DNA of 25,049 nt from positions 1 to 25,049 of the forward strand of contig JAGMBH010000146.1 of the NCBI GenBank assembly GCA_023129815.1, written 5' to 3'. The notes below the pieces were generated by a model that ran no database searches, was not told where the DNA came from, and saw only the letters and a program-made list of their open reading frames with translations. Source of the DNA: Dehalococcoidia bacterium. Lineage in GTDB: Bacteria > Chloroflexota > Dehalococcoidia > GIF9 > AB-539-J10. The position numbers and the translations under genes are program-made. Shown here one piece after another: positions 8,333-16,006 of the stretch (its first letter is position 1; every line of letters begins with the position of its first letter).

Positions 8333-9709
8333 CTAAAGACATCCAATCCCTTTATAGACAAAGCCGAGTTTCCTAGCTTTTTCAGGCTCAACAATCTGCC
8401 TGCCGTCCACGATAACTTTGTTCCTCATATTGCCGCTAATCCTTTGCCAGTCATATTCTTTGAATTCATTATGGTCGGTTACAATGACAAGGCAATCCAT
8501 ATTGTCAAAGCTACCACTATATGCTGCACCAAAGCTTTCTATCTCTTCTTTTGAGAACAAGGGGTCATACAAAAATACATTGGCGCGGAGTTCCTTCAGT
8601 CTCTGGATTATTGGTATGGCTGGTGAATTCCTGGCTTCTTTGACGCCACCCCTGAAGGCAAGTCCCAGAATAAGAACATTAGAACCCTTCACATCTTTTC
8701 CTATATCGTTTAAGCCCTCTATTATCAGGTTGACCATATGATATGGCATGAAATCGTTGATTTTCCTCGCCACCTTGATGAGACTGGTGTCTGTCTGGGT
8801 AGTCTTGGTTACGAAGTATGGGTAAACTGGGATGCAGTGTCCACCCACGCCAGCGCCAGGCTGGAGGAGGTTAATATGGTAGCGCTGATGCACTTCATCA
8901 AAGGGCTCATTTACTACTGGGAATATTTCCATAGGGGAAACGCCAATTTCCCTAGAGATCAATGCTAGCTCATTGGACAGTGCAATATTGACATCTCGAT
9001 AGATGCCCTCGAAAAGCTTTATAGCTTCAGCCGCTGTGGTGTCAGAGACTGTTATTACGCCCTTTTTGTTGATAACTGAATAGATTGCTTCGGCAGTCGC
9101 AGTACTCTTTTGATCGATGCCACCGACGACTTTCATATAGGAACCTGTAATATCCCGTATTGCCCTGCTGGAACTCGTTCGCTCGGGGCAGAAAGCTAAG
9201 CCAAACTCTCCGTCCTTTAACCCTGATTGCTTAAGGATTGGTAGCAGCATATTTTTCGTAGTGCAGGGAGGGACGGTGGTTTCAAGGATGACCAAATCAC
9301 CCTTGGAGAGTCCCTGGGAGATGCTTGAGCTCGCAGCACTTATAGCTGTGAGGTCTGGACTTTTGTCTCCATTCAATAAACAAGGAACAAGTATGACCAT
9401 CACATCTGATTCTTTCGCAGCCGCCACTCCGTCCATAGTAGCTGAAAGTCTTCCCCTTTCCACATTCGGTTTGAGCATTTCAGGAAGCCCAGGCTCACCC
9501 AAGATGGGACACTCACCTTTATTTACTTCAGCAACTACTTTTTGATCTATATCTACTCCGATTACTTTAGCACCTTTCTGGGCAAAAACTGCTGCCAGTG
9601 GCAAGCCCATCTTTCCTAAACCGTAAACGGCGATGGTTACCTTGCCGCCAGTAAGGGCATTCGCGATAGCATTTTTCTCAAGCCTGAGAATCTTCATTTT
9701 ATCTGACAT
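8333..9709 (-). CDS. UDP-N-acetyl-hexosamine 6-dehydrogenase (WecC/WbpA type)
   Basis: A 458-residue nucleotide-sugar dehydrogenase, a normal length for the family. It has an N-terminal Rossmann fold (IAVYGLGKMGLPLAAVF), the second motif VILETTVPPCTTK, and the active-site cysteine segment GAGVGGHCIPVYPYFV. This last is the WecC/WbpA version (GHC-I-V-P-F) rather than the UDP-glucose dehydrogenase version. It oxidises C6 of a UDP-N-acetylhexosamine to the uronic acid with two NAD+. With the genes upstream it fits the first step to UDP-2,3-diamino-uronic acids. ATG 9709 overlaps the previous gene. A second ATG at 9697, in ATGA overlap with the previous stop, is an alternative start. Confidence 0.85.
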   Translation of the reverse strand: MSDKMKILRLEKNAIANALTGGKVTIAVYGLGKMGLPLAAVFAQKGAKVIGVDIDQKVVAEVNKGECPILGEPGLPEMLKPNVERGRLSATMDGVAAAKESDVMVILVPCLLNGDKSPDLTAISAASSSISQGLSKGDLVILETTVPPCTTKNMLLPILKQSGLKDGEFGLAFCPERTSSSRAIRDITGSYMKVVGGIDQKSTATAEAIYSVINKKGVITVSDTTAAEAIKLFEGIYRDVNIALSNELALISREIGVSPMEIFPVVNEPFDEVHQRYHINLLQPGAGVGGHCIPVYPYFVTKTTQTDTSLIKVARKINDFMPYHMVNLIIEGLNDIGKDVKGSNVLILGLAFRGGVKEARNSPAIPIIQRLKELRANVFLYDPLFSKEEIESFGAAYSGSFDNMDCLVIVTDHNEFKEYDWQRISGNMRNKVIVDGRQIVEPEKARKLGFVYKGIGCL

Positions 9710-10638
9710 ACCCTTCCGGTTCTGGCAGACTCCATTGCAGCAAGTGCAACTTCGAGGGCATGTTTCCCTTCTTCCCCTGATACTAGAGGTTCCTTATCAT
9801 GTTGCATACAGGCAATGAAATGCAGAAGCTCGAGTTTTAAGGGCTCCTCTTTCTCGATTTTCGCATCCCTTACCCACTCTTTATCAAATATCCTAAGGCT
9901 TGACTGGATGTAATCAACCTCGGCGATCCCTTTCGAACCTATGACCGTCAAGTTCCTTATCTTGTGAGGGGTAAGCCAGTTTGTCTCTATTACCCCGCTG
10001 CTGCCATTATTGAAATTCAGCGTGATTATGGCATGGTCTTCATGGCTATGAACAACACTTCCGGCCGAGGCATAGACTTCCTTAATCCTCTCACTACATA
10101 GGTAGGACATAATATCTATATCATGTGTTCCTAGATCGAGGATGATGCCCACATCCCTTATTCTGGGATTATAAGGACCAACTCTTTTAGCCGAGATGGA
10201 TATGATGTCACCTAATAGCCCCTTACCTATCAGCTCTTTTAGCTTGATGATTGCCGGATTAAAACGCTCAACATGCCCAATCATCAGCTTAACCCCTTTC
10301 TGTTGGGCGGCTTCCATAATTTCATCAGCATTCTCTACCGTGTCGGCGATAGGTTTCTCAATCAGAATATTTATTCTCTTCTTAATTGCGTCTAAAGCTA
10401 CCTTCTTATGAAGAGTGGTGGGAACAGCTATGCTCACGGCATCCAGATTTTCACTCAAGAGGTCATTATAGTCTGCATAGGTTTTGCATTCATAGCTTTG
10501 GGCAATTGAGGTAGCTAAATTTTGATTGATGTCTGCAACACCGATAAGTTCGATATCGCTAAGCTCGGAGTAGATTCTGGCATGATTTCTACCCATTGCC
10601 CCAACTCCAATAACACCGACTCTTAACTGTTTTCTCAA
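9694..10638 (-). CDS. Gfo/Idh/MocA oxidoreductase, probable UDP-uronate 3-dehydrogenase (WbpB/WlbA type)
   Basis: A 314-residue protein with an N-terminal Rossmann fold (VGVIGVGAMGRNHARIY), the family's EKP signature (INILIEKPIADTVENADE) and the GTHDIDIMSYL segment near the substrate site. In WbpABDE-type pathways this family oxidises C3 of UDP-GlcNAc-uronate, giving the keto group that the aminotransferase then aminates. That specific role is inferred from the neighbours: a 6-dehydrogenase downstream, and an acyltransferase and aminotransferase upstream. It starts at TTG 10638, with a clear GGAGG six bases upstream. The 111-bp gap to the upstream ligase is the widest break within the sugar cassette; nothing clear is seen in it. 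Confidence 0.8.
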   Translation of the reverse strand: MRKQLRVGVIGVGAMGRNHARIYSELSDIELIGVADINQNLATSIAQSYECKTYADYNDLLSENLDAVSIAVPTTLHKKVALDAIKKRINILIEKPIADTVENADEIMEAAQQKGVKLMIGHVERFNPAIIKLKELIGKGLLGDIISISAKRVGPYNPRIRDVGIILDLGTHDIDIMSYLCSERIKEVYASAGSVVHSHEDHAIITLNFNNGSSGVIETNWLTPHKIRNLTVIGSKGIAEVDYIQSSLRIFDKEWVRDAKIEKEEPLKLELLHFIACMQHDKEPLVSGEEGKHALEVALAAMESARTGRVCQIK

Positions 10639-10749
10639 CGAATTCCTCCGTTTCTAACAGTCAACTACAGGATCTCTCTTTCAGGATACACTCACTCACC
10701 CTTCCGGTGATTCCCCCATCACTTGCCTATGAAAGCGTAGCATCAAAGA

Positions 10750-12093
10750 TCAGCGTCTCATCCGCTTAAAGCGGGCACTAAACTGGGTTTCGCCAGCAAT
10801 CTCGACTTTCACAGGTATCTTGTACTGTTCCAGTCTCCCTTTACAAAATTCTCTAATTCTCTTCTTGAGTTCGCTTATGTTTTCCTCTTTGCCGAGGTTT
10901 ACTCTCGCTTTCACTATTTGGCCAAGGATTGGGTTAGGCTCACCTGTAACTGCAACATCTGTTACACCATCCATTTCAAGCAGAACGCTCTCCACTTCCG
11001 CAGGATAAACCTTCTCACCTCCAACATTTATGATATCCGATTTTCTACCTAATATCCTCATATACTCTCCATCCACTTCAACTTGGTCTTCTGTATTAAA
11101 CCACCCGTCTTCATCAAACGGCGATGGCGCATTTAAGTACCCCAGCATCGCCGAATCCGTCTTTATATATAGAAGCCCATCAACAACCTTAGTTTGGTAG
11201 TTCTCACCTCCAATCTTGACCCACAATGAATCCGAACTCTTGGATTTCGATCTTAATATACCCAGCTCAGACAAGCCATAAGTCTGTTGTAGCTGGACGT
11301 CTGGCAAAACCTCATGCACCTTCTTCAAGGTGCTTTCAGGCATCGGCTCAGTGCCATAGGTGATTCTCTTTAGCGAGGATAAATCAAAATATCTATACTG
11401 CTCCGAGATGAGAAGAAGGTTCAAGAACGTTGGAGAAGTTGGGAGTATCTCAACTTTAAATGCTTCTATCGCTTTGCAAACGCCTTCAGGGCTTCTCTCA
11501 TCTACAGCCACGATACATCCTCCATTTGATAGTATATGGAAGAAAGTATTTACCCCACCGATATGGTCAAATAGAAGAAATATTATCATCCTGAATGCCG
11601 GCCTCGGTGTCCTATATTTTTCCAGTAGCTTGGTAAAGTTATGTAGGACAGCTTTGCTTTTCCCCGTCGAACCGGAAGAAAATAGAATTAATCCCGGTTC
11701 ATTTGTCGATTGAAGTTCTAGTATTAACGCATTTTCCGCTCTTTTTTTCAATGCTTCGAATTGGAAACCATCATCTGAGTCGAAGGTGTATTTCACCTGT
11801 GCTTCAGCTATGGAGACAAACTGCTCTTTCTGCTTCTCTGGAAGTGACGAGGATAAAGGAACGACAATATTTTTATTCCCAATTAAAGCCAGTAATAAGG
11901 CAGATATGTTTGGTGAAAAGTCTCCCTCTATGACAACTACCTGGCCACTTCCTACTCCATTACTGCTCAAATTCGTTTCCCAGTATTTCACTCTATCCAG
12001 CAGCCATTTATATGTATATCGGTCGCCTTTCCAGATAATTGCTTCTCCATCACCAAATGTCTGCATTCTGTCTAATAGCCATTGAATTGACAT
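10750..12093 (-). CDS. ANL superfamily acyl-AMP ligase, probably loading the neighbouring ACP
   Basis: A 447-residue adenylate-forming enzyme. Motifs in order: P-loop LILFSSGSTGKSKAV (135-149); TYGTEPMP (246-252); A5 TYGLSE (271-276); A7 WFNTEDQ (331-337); A8 GRKSDIINVGGEKVYPAEVE (349-368); and a C-terminal A10 lysine in RFKRMR (441-446). It is shorter than most acyl-CoA synthetases (500-600 residues), with a trimmed N-terminal domain. It activates a carboxylic acid as acyl-AMP and passes it to a thiol. The adjacent ACP gene makes ACP the likeliest acceptor, by inference. A strong AGGAGGAGG site lies nine bases before the ATG, within the end of the SDR gene. Confidence 0.8.
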   Translation of the reverse strand: MSIQWLLDRMQTFGDGEAIIWKGDRYTYKWLLDRVKYWETNLSSNGVGSGQVVVIEGDFSPNISALLLALIGNKNIVVPLSSSLPEKQKEQFVSIAEAQVKYTFDSDDGFQFEALKKRAENALILELQSTNEPGLILFSSGSTGKSKAVLHNFTKLLEKYRTPRPAFRMIIFLLFDHIGGVNTFFHILSNGGCIVAVDERSPEGVCKAIEAFKVEILPTSPTFLNLLLISEQYRYFDLSSLKRITYGTEPMPESTLKKVHEVLPDVQLQQTYGLSELGILRSKSKSSDSLWVKIGGENYQTKVVDGLLYIKTDSAMLGYLNAPSPFDEDGWFNTEDQVEVDGEYMRILGRKSDIINVGGEKVYPAEVESVLLEMDGVTDVAVTGEPNPILGQIVKARVNLGKEENISELKKRIREFCKGRLEQYKIPVKVEIAGETQFSARFKRMRR

Positions 12094-12097
12094 AGTG

Positions 12098-12802
12098 TTA
12101 TCCTCCTCCTAAGTAAATAGTTTGGCCTGTAATACAATCGCTAGATCTGCTTATGAAAAAATCTATCACGTTTACTACATCCTCAAATGTGCCAAACCTT
12201 TTTACTGCTAAGCTCTCTACGAGCTTTTGAAGCCTTTCTTTTGGAACTCCCCTAATCAAATCTGTTTCAATGGGGGTTGGCCCAACGCTGTTGCACGTAA
12301 TATTAAAACTTGCTACTTCTTTGGCCATGACCTGTGTAAACTTTTCAATGGCACTTTTGGATGCAGCATATATCGCCTCTCCCTCTAATTTAAGAGGTAC
12401 GGCGATGGTCACAAAATTTACTATCCTTCCATATTTATTCTTTGACATTAGTTTTGCCGCTTCACGGGAGAATAAGAAGGTGCCGTAAACATTTGTCTTG
12501 AATACATTCTCTACAGATGATAACGGCGTCAACAACACATGGTTCATGGATGCAATGCCAGCATTATTAATGAGGATATCTATCCTCTTATACTTCTGGT
12601 ATACGCTACTGACCATTTTCTTGACCGCTGATTCGTCCGCAACATCTAAGCAGAAGTGTTCGTAAGAACCTGATTCAAGTGCAGATTCTCCGCGGCTACA
12701 TCCGACAACTATATATCCCTTACCAAGATAGTGTTCAGCGAGATACCTGCCGATACCTTTTCGAGTGCCCGTAATTATCATCACTTCCTTATCAGTTTCC
12801 AC
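12098..12802 (-). CDS. Short-chain dehydrogenase/reductase, FabG-like
   Basis: A 234-residue classical SDR. It has cofactor motif TGTRKGIG (11-18), NNAG (79-82), Asn104, and catalytic Tyr145 and Lys149 in YAASK. The usual catalytic serine, 13 residues before the tyrosine, is threonine (Thr132 in FVTIAV); this keeps the hydroxyl but is unusual. Lying between an ACP and an acyl-AMP ligase, it probably reduces or oxidises a 3-oxo/3-hydroxy acyl group on the ACP or as the free acid; a sugar substrate is also possible. The start is GTG 12802, chosen because GGAGGT lies seven bases upstream inside the ACP gene's end. Confidence 0.8.
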   Translation of the reverse strand: METDKEVMIITGTRKGIGRYLAEHYLGKGYIVVGCSRGESALESGSYEHFCLDVADESAVKKMVSSVYQKYKRIDILINNAGIASMNHVLLTPLSSVENVFKTNVYGTFLFSREAAKLMSKNKYGRIVNFVTIAVPLKLEGEAIYAASKSAIEKFTQVMAKEVASFNITCNSVGPTPIETDLIRGVPKERLQKLVESLAVKRFGTFEDVVNVIDFFISRSSDCITGQTIYLGGG

Positions 12803-12805
12803 CGG

Positions 12806-13105
12806 CTATACCTCCAGAGAACATATATAGTCAACTAATGACTTTACATCCCGAAAAGGACTTCTTTCCTGTGACATTGCCTTTTCGTCTGTGAGTGAGA
12901 CTTCCAAACCAAGTTCCTCGACCAAGCTCTGTTCGATATCTATAATGAGGGTCACTAAGCCGAGAGAATCTAATTTTGATTCCCTTCCAAACAAATGTGT
13001 CTCTTCTTCTAACTCCAACTTATCATCCTTACTCTCTCTCTGCTCGTTTATCGGTTCAATCGAAGCGTATACTAGTTCTAGGATTTTTTGTCTTTCTATT
13101 TTCAT
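12806..13105 (-). CDS. Acyl carrier protein dedicated to the glycan cassette
   Basis: A 99-residue ACP-like protein. The phosphopantetheine attachment serine is Ser47 in KLDSLGLVTLIIDIEQ, followed by an acidic helix (LVEELGLEVSL) and a last helix (VKSLVDYICSLEV), which is the expected four-helix layout. It is a little longer than the fatty-acid ACP and has a charged N-terminal helix, as in accessory ACPs paired with ligases. It would carry an acyl group as a thioester between the ligase, the SDR and the beta-helix acyltransferase. The ATG at 13105 is chosen over an in-frame ATG at 13147 because AGGA lies eight bases upstream and the longer form would overlap the previous gene. Confidence 0.8.
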   Translation of the reverse strand: MKIERQKILELVYASIEPINEQRESKDDKLELEEETHLFGRESKLDSLGLVTLIIDIEQSLVEELGLEVSLTDEKAMSQERSPFRDVKSLVDYICSLEV

Positions 13106-13110
13106 AATGG

Positions 13111-13851
13111 TTAATCCTGATTTGTGAGAATAGTGTCTAATTTCCACGCGTCACAGATGATTCTGGGTGAGGCGCCTGCAATTATCTTTCTGTCTGGAAC
13201 ATCACGATTCACAACAGTCCCAGCAGCAACCACAGCTTCCACACCAACGACCACACCAGGCAGAAGGGTCGAGTTTGAGCCAATTCGGGCACCTCGTTTA
13301 ATATGTGCGCCTCTATACACAACAGGTCTTCTCCCCATTGTGTTGTCATTGGAAGAACTAACCTCGGTTCCCATAAAGACATCGTCTTCGATTATCATAT
13401 TGCTTGTAAGGTGAGTGCCAGCTGCTATCCTTACCCGTTGCCCTATCCTCGTCATCGGTTCCATTACAACCAATCTGCCGATAATAACCCTGTCACCTAT
13501 CTCATTTTGTTCCCTAATTGACGCCAGGTCACCTATGAATACCTCGTTGCCTATCATCGACCCCCTATAGAGAATAACATTAGAACCCATAATAGAGCCA
13601 TTCCCTATTTTTAGAGGAGGTAGCTTCTCAGGGATTTCACGCGTACTGGATACCCCCGATTTCGGCAACTTCCCTATAATGCAACAATCATCAACATGAA
13701 CATTGCTGCCTATTCTAGTTCCTTCGTGAATAACGACATTGTGCCCGATGTAGACATTGTCCCCAATTTGAACATTTTCTTCAATCACTATATTTTTGCC
13801 GAAAACGCAACCTCTGCCCACTTTTGCGCTATCTGCAATGTATTGACTCAT
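13111..13851 (-). CDS. Left-handed beta-helix (hexapeptide) N-acyltransferase
   Basis: A 246-residue protein made almost wholly of hexapeptide repeats (IGDNVYIGHNVVI, then IGSNVHVDDCCII, and further turns to VVAAGTVVNRDVPDRKIIAG). This is the trimeric left-handed beta-helix fold of sugar N- and O-acyltransferases. It matches the place of WbpD, which acetylates the 3-amino group of UDP-GlcNAc-3-amino-uronate, but it is longer than WbpD-type enzymes. A loop at about residues 64-78 interrupts the repeats. Because it is followed directly by an ACP gene (5 bp), an acyl-ACP donor is more likely than acetyl-CoA; this is inference. The ribosome site AGGGAGA lies before ATG 13851. Confidence 0.8.
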   Translation of the reverse strand: MSQYIADSAKVGRGCVFGKNIVIEENVQIGDNVYIGHNVVIHEGTRIGSNVHVDDCCIIGKLPKSGVSSTREIPEKLPPLKIGNGSIMGSNVILYRGSMIGNEVFIGDLASIREQNEIGDRVIIGRLVVMEPMTRIGQRVRIAAGTHLTSNMIIEDDVFMGTEVSSSNDNTMGRRPVVYRGAHIKRGARIGSNSTLLPGVVVGVEAVVAAGTVVNRDVPDRKIIAGASPRIICDAWKLDTILTNQD

Positions 13852-13864
13852 AATAGTCTCCCTC

Positions 13865-14968
13865 TTAAGTTTTTACGTGAGCTACCAAAGTGTCAATGAC
13901 GTACTGTAAGTCCTGCTTTGTTAAGGATGGATGAATTGGCAATGAAAGCACCTCTCTGGCAGCTTTCTCCGACTTCGGGAGATGGTCATTATAGCCTAAC
14001 TCTTGATAGAGGGGTTGCTTGTGTATAGGCAATGGGTAATATATCTCTGTCACAATACCTTTTTGTTTTAACTTTTCTTTTACCTCATCTCTTGATAAGC
14101 CAAATTCCTTTGTTACCCTGACTGTGTATTGGTGAAAAACATGCTTCACATTTGATTTGACGTAAGGGAGAATCAACCCTCTAATTCCCCTGAGCCTCTC
14201 TGTCAAAATCCTCGCATTCTCTATTCTCTTATCATTAAATTGTTCCAGTTTTCTTAGCTGGCAAATTCCAATTGCTGCGACAATGTCAGTCATGCGATAA
14301 TTATACCCCAGAATTTCATGAAAATACCTTTCCCTTTGGCCGTGGTTTCTTATCATTCTGGCTTTTTGAGCAATATCTTTATCATTCGTGGTTATCATAC
14401 CACCTTCGCCAGTAGTTATATTCTTTGTAGGGTAGAACGAAAAACAGCCAGTGCCAAACGAGCCTATCTTCTTGCCTCCGTCTTCCGCACCGTGCGCCTG
14501 GCAGGCATCCTCTATAACGATGAGGCCATATTCCTCGGCTATCTTCGTTGTTTTCGCCATATCACAAGGTTGCCCATAGAGGTGAACCGGCATTATTGCC
14601 TTCGTTCTTGATGTGATTTTCTCAACGATGCTATCCGGGTCAATATTAAAGGTTTCTTCTTCTATATCGGCAAAGACGGGCTTCGCTCCGGTAAACAGAA
14701 TTGAGTTCGCAGTAGCGATGAAGCTAAAGGGGGATGTGATAACCTCATCTCCTTCTCCAATTCCATGTGCCAGTAAAGCTATGTGGAGGGCAGCAGTTCC
14801 AGAGTTTACAGCTATGGCATATTCTGTACCAATAAACTCGGCGAATGCCTCCTCGAATTCTTCTACCCTCTTGCCTTGAGCGATATTTCCAGACTTTAAT
14901 ACCGCTGTTACCGCACTGATTTCGTCTTCGCCTATGATTGGTTTTGCGATAGGAATCAGCTTATTCAT
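13865..14968 (-). CDS. DegT/DnrJ/EryC1/StrS-family sugar aminotransferase
   Basis: A 367-residue PLP-dependent fold-type I aminotransferase acting on nucleotide keto-sugars. The start MNKLIPIAKPIIGEDEI is standard. VNSGTAALHIALLA binds the cofactor phosphate, VIEDACQAHGAE contains the PLP-stacking aspartate, and the PLP lysine lies in SFYPTKNITTGEGGMI. In this cassette it would aminate UDP-3-keto-GlcNAc-uronate at C3 (WbpE-like), the substrate for the acyltransferase downstream. The frame stays open to ATG 15028, but the ATG at 14968 fits the family start. The extra 20 codons overlap the dehydrogenase remnant in another frame. It directly follows that remnant's stop (TAGGATAATG). Confidence 0.85.
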   Translation of the reverse strand: MNKLIPIAKPIIGEDEISAVTAVLKSGNIAQGKRVEEFEEAFAEFIGTEYAIAVNSGTAALHIALLAHGIGEGDEVITSPFSFIATANSILFTGAKPVFADIEEETFNIDPDSIVEKITSRTKAIMPVHLYGQPCDMAKTTKIAEEYGLIVIEDACQAHGAEDGGKKIGSFGTGCFSFYPTKNITTGEGGMITTNDKDIAQKARMIRNHGQRERYFHEILGYNYRMTDIVAAIGICQLRKLEQFNDKRIENARILTERLRGIRGLILPYVKSNVKHVFHQYTVRVTKEFGLSRDEVKEKLKQKGIVTEIYYPLPIHKQPLYQELGYNDHLPKSEKAAREVLSLPIHPSLTKQDLQYVIDTLVAHVKT

Positions 14969-14972
14969 TATC

Positions 14973-15092
14973 CTATTGACTACCAAAGCCGATTTTAGAG
15001 AAGGCTTGAGCCAGAGGCAGGCCAACATAGCCCAACCCGATGATGGAGATGACTGGTTTAGATTGTTGGGATGGTTGGTATGATGTTTTCAT
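14973..15092 (-). pseudogene. 5' remnant of a UDP-sugar 6-dehydrogenase gene
   Basis: A 39-codon frame from ATG 15092 to TAG 14973 contains PVISIIGLGYVGLPLAQAFS and KIGF. This is the first beta strand, glycine-rich NAD loop and helix that open every UDP-sugar 6-dehydrogenase of the WbpA/CapL type; the remaining 400 or so residues are missing. The peptide before it (MKTSYQPSQQSK) is encoded by low-complexity DNA. The frame ends five bases before the aminotransferase ATG. This marks the upstream edge of the sugar cassette. The downstream edge is the 2-epimerase remnant at 8165-8323. Confidence 0.75.
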
Positions 15093-15166
15093 TTCTGCTG
15101 CTTTATCTGGGTTCCGTGTATTAGGTGCTCAGATTTTGCTTCAAATTTCTTGCCTTTTGCTGGCAT
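15089..15166 (-). CDS. Possible 25-residue basic peptide
   Basis: An ATG frame with a clear CTGGAGG site five bases upstream encodes a basic, hydrophilic 25-residue peptide (MPAKGKKFEAKSEHLIHGTQ...). Its stop overlaps the ATG of the dehydrogenase remnant (ATGA). I do not recognise it. The good ribosome site suggests the start of a real gene, either a leader or the surviving 5' end of something cut off when the cassette arrived. Confidence 0.3.
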   Translation of the reverse strand: MPAKGKKFEAKSEHLIHGTQIKQQK

Positions 15167-15182
15167 TTATGCCTCCAGATTC

Positions 15183-15431
15183 TTATTTTCGTTTGCCACC
15201 TGTCAACCATTGCTCTCGACTGTCTCCTAAAGGAGTAATATTATGCCCCAGCCTTAGACCTAGAAGTAGCCAATCTTCAACCACCGACTCTAGCTCATCC
15301 CTGCATTCTTCAAGATTATTAGCAGCAGCCCACACACCAGGCAGCTCCTCAATCCACCCATAATAAGTCCCGTCTTCTAAGATTTTATATTTGGCCCGAC
15401 ATGTAGCTTCACGCAAATATCTAGTAATCAT
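15183..15431 (-). CDS. hicB: HicB-family antitoxin-like protein, without an adjacent HicA
   Basis: An 82-residue protein with the HicB N-terminal pattern: a strand (KYKILEDGTYYGWIEELPG) followed by VWAAANNLEECRDELESVVEDWLLLGL, the helix typical of HicB/UPF0150. HicB proteins neutralise the small RNase HicA and often autoregulate. No HicA is visible within 1 kb on either side, so this is a solitary antitoxin or a regulator. A strong GGGAGG site lies six bases before ATG 15431. It is part of a cluster of toxin-antitoxin-like genes at 15.2-16.2 kb. Confidence 0.7.
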   Translation of the reverse strand: MITRYLREATCRAKYKILEDGTYYGWIEELPGVWAAANNLEECRDELESVVEDWLLLGLRLGHNITPLGDSREQWLTGGKRK

Positions 15432-15482
15432 CGAAAACCTCCCTGAATTATTTATCCTGCCTTGTCTTGGCTACCAATATAT

Positions 15483-15588
15483 CCTTTGCTTATCATATAA
15501 TCCTTGAGTGCTTTTTGCCAAGCGTTCAAGTCATCTGTAGTTGCCTGATTTATCAGGCAAGTTAGTTAGTTGGCTTAGTTGGGATGGT
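15483..15588. repeat. 106-bp direct repeat, copy 1
   Basis: This segment recurs at 16228-16333 with one mismatch (105 of 106 by eye). It contains the palindrome TTGCCTGATTTATCAGGCAA (15541-15560) and ends in low-complexity GTTAGTTAGTTGGC. The minus strand can encode DDLNAWQKALKDYMISKG in both copies, so a coding fragment may be included. The two copies bracket the DUF5615 remnant, DUF433 and DUF4258 genes. Confidence 0.85.
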
Positions 15589-15603
15589 GTTTTCATTTTC
15601 CAG

Positions 15604-15795
15604 TCATTCCCGGACCCTGATCCTATGAACTTCCACTAACAGTAACTTGCCCTTATAATTAACCATATCAGTGTGACCTGATAAGTAATTTTCCAATACT
15701 TCCATAAGCTGTGGAATAATCTCCGGATGGTTTCTAACTTGAAGAGCTATAATGCCTTTAAACAGCAATCTCAAATTCTGATAACTCACGGGCAT
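15604..15795 (-). pseudogene. Truncated DUF5615 (PIN-like toxin) gene
   Basis: The useful part of this frame, GIIALQVRNHPEIIPQLMEV and then YKGKLLLVEVHRIRVRE, is the C-terminal half of DUF5615 PIN-like toxins. The N-terminal half with the catalytic aspartates (normally about 60 residues) is absent. The first residues MPVSYQNLRLLFK are only an alternative-frame reading of the antitoxin's end. An internal deletion seems to have joined the antitoxin's 3' end to the middle of the toxin, leaving a non-functional stub. Confidence 0.65.
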
Positions 15796-15982
15796 AACCT
15801 AAACAAGCAGCGATATGTTCTTTTGTGATGTCTGGAAATTCCTCTATAATTTTCTCAGGAGTATTGCCCGCAGCCAAATATCCGAGGATAAGGCTGACAG
15901 GAATCCGAGTGCTACCGATTCTTGGTTTGCCTCGAAGTATATCTGGTGTGCTGACAATATAATCTCTCCAATCTATTTGCAT
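15758..15982 (-). CDS. DUF433 antitoxin-like protein
   Basis: A 74-residue DUF433 protein. It has the opening RDYIVSTPDILRGKPRIGST, then IPVSLILGYLAAGNTPEKII and FPDITKEHIAACLGYA, which is the small helix-turn-helix typical of antitoxins paired with DUF5615 toxins. The ATG at 15982 is chosen because AAGGAGG lies five bases before it; an upstream ATG at 16000 lacks this. The C-terminus stops soon after LGYARELSEFEIAV, probably slightly shortened where the toxin gene was deleted. With its toxin reduced to a stub it is probably a relic or a free regulator. Confidence 0.75.
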   Translation of the reverse strand: MQIDWRDYIVSTPDILRGKPRIGSTRIPVSLILGYLAAGNTPEKIIEEFPDITKEHIAACLGYARELSEFEIAV

Positions 15983-16006
15983 GTCATCCTCCTTATGCAA
16001 AAGCGC

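Noticed and set aside
9261..9545. Plus-strand frames opposite the dehydrogenase and other long minus-strand genes
   Set aside because: They are shadows of strongly supported genes and show no recognisable domains.
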